Below, in pieces: positions 30,701 through 31,750 of a stretch of 31,750 nucleotides of DNA. A program made the position numbers and the translations under genes. The notes beneath the pieces are model-generated. The model had not been told where the DNA came from. It ran no database searches and was given only the letters and a program-made list of their open reading frames with translations. Position 1 is the first letter of the stretch. Each line of letters begins with the position of its first letter. The DNA is from Thermohalobaculum sp039030915 (lineage in GTDB: Bacteria > Pseudomonadota > Alphaproteobacteria > Rhodobacterales > Rhodobacteraceae): contig JBCCDG010000040.1 of the NCBI GenBank assembly GCA_039030915.1, positions 1-31,750 on the forward strand, written 5' to 3'.

Positions 30701-30914
30701 AGACCATCAGCACCACGAGGAGGTGATGGAACTGGATGCCGCGGGCCTGGAGGATGGCCTGGCCGGCGAGCGCGAGGACCCCGAGGAGCATCACGGTCGC
30801 GAGCAGCCCCGTGTAGTCGTTGGCCGAGCCGGTCCCGACACTGCCCATGATGGCAGCGACGCCGTTGACGATGTCGGCGAGGAAGGCGAGATCGCCGAAG
30901 ACGAGCCAGTCCAT
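27750..30914 (-). CDS. traG: F-type conjugal transfer protein TraG
   Basis: This 1054-aa inner-membrane protein matches TraG of F-like systems, needed for pilus assembly and, through its C-terminus, for mating-pair stabilisation. The N-terminal domain (about residues 1-465) has membrane segments near 35-55, 62-80, 340-400 and 425-455. Characteristic stretches are GIQFHHLLVVLMVWGVLFVP, VPLGIAFTGSLLSRIGYALT and FVEGFFYAMAPIVLVAAVMG. A Ser/Gly-rich linker (about 600-640) leads to a long helical, polar C-terminal region. F TraG has 938 residues, so the length is in range. The neighbouring traH lies 4 bp upstream. The presence of TraG with TraH indicates an F-type rather than a P-type or VirB-type secretion system. 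Confidence 0.92.
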   Translation of the reverse strand: MDWLVFGDLAFLADIVNGVAAIMGSVGTGSANDYTGLLATVMLLGVLALAGQAILQARGIQFHHLLVVLMVWGVLFVPKTTVTMENVYTGQTRTVANVPLGIAFTGSLLSRIGYALTDMTETAFSYPGITEDGFASALETWSILRRAASFPDTYAAASEAAGGDFRRSWVMYVSTCTSFGLDMGSIQRTALSSAVLVHEALKFENAAFGTFNHIGAGSNEDCVEGHSELVQWSRTSFIPALKSQVLADLFHDPARAIAPTEAVVNERVGELFDIFGLPPGITTDEALLSLFVGPLVDMGAMRRLQLDMKEGFAVALADAIRQRNAQWIAQGNIFESYTRPLISFVEGFFYAMAPIVLVAAVMGFGGFRIVSRYVLIGLWIQFWAPTLAFINLYILHSLASDIASLDGAGLPFTSLGGQFSADDEVQKQLAVAGLFASSVPILSLLLITGSVYSFNTIAARAGGPDTFDEKVPAPATIAKQPLLMVESPMRETPVAGFHVNGAQSVLPRFTFSAANTESVTAVERAMQSERLQFSQALDRALSSSRGSETRSTSGTLWTDSERAENSEVYGLLQNEAFSRAYRAARSASEDHIEAMSRVATAGASAAASTGSGSGGSTGGRSVGGSGSVNLGASGAHENSERFVSDDTRNVANEMQRAFQENEGLQSAFQRAFARDVQRGLTQSGFNSSAFTETEALRREASEAVGAERSYEEALTRSETGGFSQELGLVEAANLVVESGAYKTLKYELMENGYAGRADWWSDRYTHDMGVFTGAPGQIQRSYAAGGLTALREAGDYRLLNEILGSVGLQAGPAGDPRGSRIEVPEIGVARNFGGRERGVGGADLSMGSPPVDAVGETRTPRGVFEAHRTELGETQGGREDRFIRDRDFAAEIRAVDGHGDRGLLDDALDGYNRVKATILGSVTGPESEADRRQAYWRAVIEGGGSTTAGDYFAELMENPGQQTDRMYALEDQIRQEFGKRDSLAESVIYDLKRAASGRTTNVESILSDVGMRYDERREWPQSDEFGPRTGDGGPDDPPTGEPLRLHVSGTADDR

Positions 30915-30918
30915 CGCC

Positions 30919-31572
30919 CTACTCCGCGCTGAAGCTGGCGAGCGCGGTTTCGGCCTCGGGCTGCATCACCAGGAAGAAGCCCTCGTAGATCCGCATCAGC
31001 TCCGCGAGGTTGCCGTGCTTGCGCTGCAGCCGCGCGATCTCGGCATCGTTGGCGCGCACCGCCGCGGCCATCACTTCCGCCAGTTTCACGCTATAGCCAT
31101 CCTCGATCGTGCCGGCGGCACGTTGGGCTGCGGCATGGAGATCGCGGACCATCTGGGCTGTGAGCTCGAGCGCGAGCTGGAAGGCGGCCTCACGGGCGAA
31201 GGTGATCGCGGCTTGCTCGGAGATGCTGGCGAGCCGCACGAAATAGGCGCCGGTCGAGCCGGGGAGGGCCGCGACGAGGCTCCGCGTCGGGCCGTTGAGC
31301 CCGCCCTCGCGCATCTGGGCGAGCGCCCCGGTGTCCGAGTCGGTCAGGCGATGGAAGACGGCTTGGGCAAAACCTTCGTCGCCCCAGTCGCTCTCCACCA
31401 TGGCGGGCGAGAGGCAACCGTCCTCGTCCTCGCCGACGCAGCTCATATAGCGGGTGACCGAGCCGTCGATCCAGGACTCGGTTAGGCCGGGATCGCCGTT
31501 GATCGTCGCGATCTCGAAGCTGTCGGCGCCTGCGTCGTAGTCGACGATCACGGTCCCGGAGATCGTCATCAT
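30919..31572 (-). CDS. traH: TraH-like conjugal transfer protein, apparently lacking its N-terminal half
   Basis: The frame from ATG 31572 encodes 217 residues that match the C-terminal half of TraH, a periplasmic protein of F-type pilus assembly. It includes MMTISGTVIVDYDAG, a cysteine pair in SCVGEDEDGCLSP, and a long helical end. F TraH is about 458 aa. Sequence of TraH character continues in frame upstream of the ATG (PFAAGGDDEILSI), with no stop before the window edge but also no start codon of the usual kind. The 3' end of another gene lies there in a different frame. The simplest reading is loss of the N-terminal half by deletion, leaving a truncated gene. An unusually short TraH is the alternative. 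Confidence 0.72.
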   Translation of the reverse strand: MMTISGTVIVDYDAGADSFEIATINGDPGLTESWIDGSVTRYMSCVGEDEDGCLSPAMVESDWGDEGFAQAVFHRLTDSDTGALAQMREGGLNGPTRSLVAALPGSTGAYFVRLASISEQAAITFAREAAFQLALELTAQMVRDLHAAAQRAAGTIEDGYSVKLAEVMAAAVRANDAEIARLQRKHGNLAELMRIYEGFFLVMQPEAETALASFSAE

Positions 31573-31661
31573 GATCGAGAGGATCTCGTCGTCGCCGCCC
31601 GCCGCGAACGGCTTTGGTGCATGGATTGGTTGCGAGTTGAATTCCCCCCTTTCCCCCAGAA

Positions 31662-31750
31662 TCAGTCGATGCGGACGGTGATCGGTTCGGCGAGGCGGAT
31701 GGCCTTGTTGGCGGCCGCGATCCTGAACGCGATCTCGCGGCGTTGTGCAC
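31662..31750 (-). CDS. 3' end of a gene cut by the window edge
   Basis: About 28 C-terminal residues (including EIAFRIAAANKAIRLAEPIT) end in TGA at 31664-31662. Third-position GC is high, as in real genes of this window, and the strand is that of the tra operon. It is probably another transfer gene, but too little is present to name it. Confidence 0.45.
   Translation of the reverse strand, partial: AQRREIAFRIAAANKAIRLAEPITVRID

Overview
The window is GC-rich DNA from an alphaproteobacterium, most likely of the Rhodobacterales. This rests on codon usage and on a gene set (stand-alone Toprim protein, ParB-like protein, ArdC, WGR, DUF736, DUF2493, MobF relaxase, F-type TraG/TraH) that is typical of conjugative plasmids and integrative elements in that group. 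No rRNA, tRNA, CRISPR array, transposase or replication initiator was seen. Plasmid versus integrated element cannot be decided from the sequence.

Layout. (1) 1-9810 is a plasmid-maintenance block: Toprim/zinc-finger protein, ParB-like protein, two small unknowns, ArdC antirestriction protein, a WGR-domain protein on the minus strand, DUF736, a small acidic protein and a DUF2493 protein. It is interrupted by an accessory pair, a divergent Lrp regulator and EamA exporter (6318-7798), and by long GC-rich untranslated leaders. (2) 10103-11380 is an exported serine hydrolase with an apparent single-base frameshift near its C-terminus. (3) 11381-18469 is the DNA-processing block of conjugation: a non-coding oriT-like region carrying five phased palindromes, then a small probable ribbon-helix-helix protein, a second accessory protein, the TraD/TrwB coupling protein and the TraI/TrwC relaxase-helicase. 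The order matches R388 (oriT-trwA-trwB-trwC). (4) 18900-20550 is a tightly overlapping three-gene unit: periplasmic tandem PepSY protein, b561-like cytochrome with an acidic His-containing loop, and a membrane-anchored LuxR-type HTH protein. (5) 20632-24278 is metal resistance: merR divergent from merT-merF-GDCCxC, and a minus-strand unit (CDF transporter, cytochrome c, SHOCT protein, truncated DUF411) divergent from a second MerR-family regulator. Both divergent regions contain a MerR-type promoter with a 19-bp spacer and a central dyad. No merA or merP is present. (6) 24477-26713 is a three-gene operon of a 438-aa TIM-barrel-like protein, an Xre/MbcA-type antitoxin and a RES-domain toxin, with a recognisable promoter and a 7-bp inverted-repeat operator. 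(7) 27469-31750, minus strand, is part of the F-type mating-pair apparatus: small membrane protein, TraG, a TraH that seems to lack its N-terminal half, and the 3' end of one more gene.

The genes fit a self-transmissible element: antirestriction and partition functions help establishment, the oriT/relaxosome/coupling/relaxase block handles DNA, and TraG/TraH belong to the pilus and mating-pair machinery. Metal resistance, redox and toxin-antitoxin cargo sits between the two transfer blocks. The most noteworthy items are the phased palindrome array, the three-gene RES/Xre operon, the PepSY-cytochrome-HTH operon, and a merT that appears to be translated from a leaderless mRNA.
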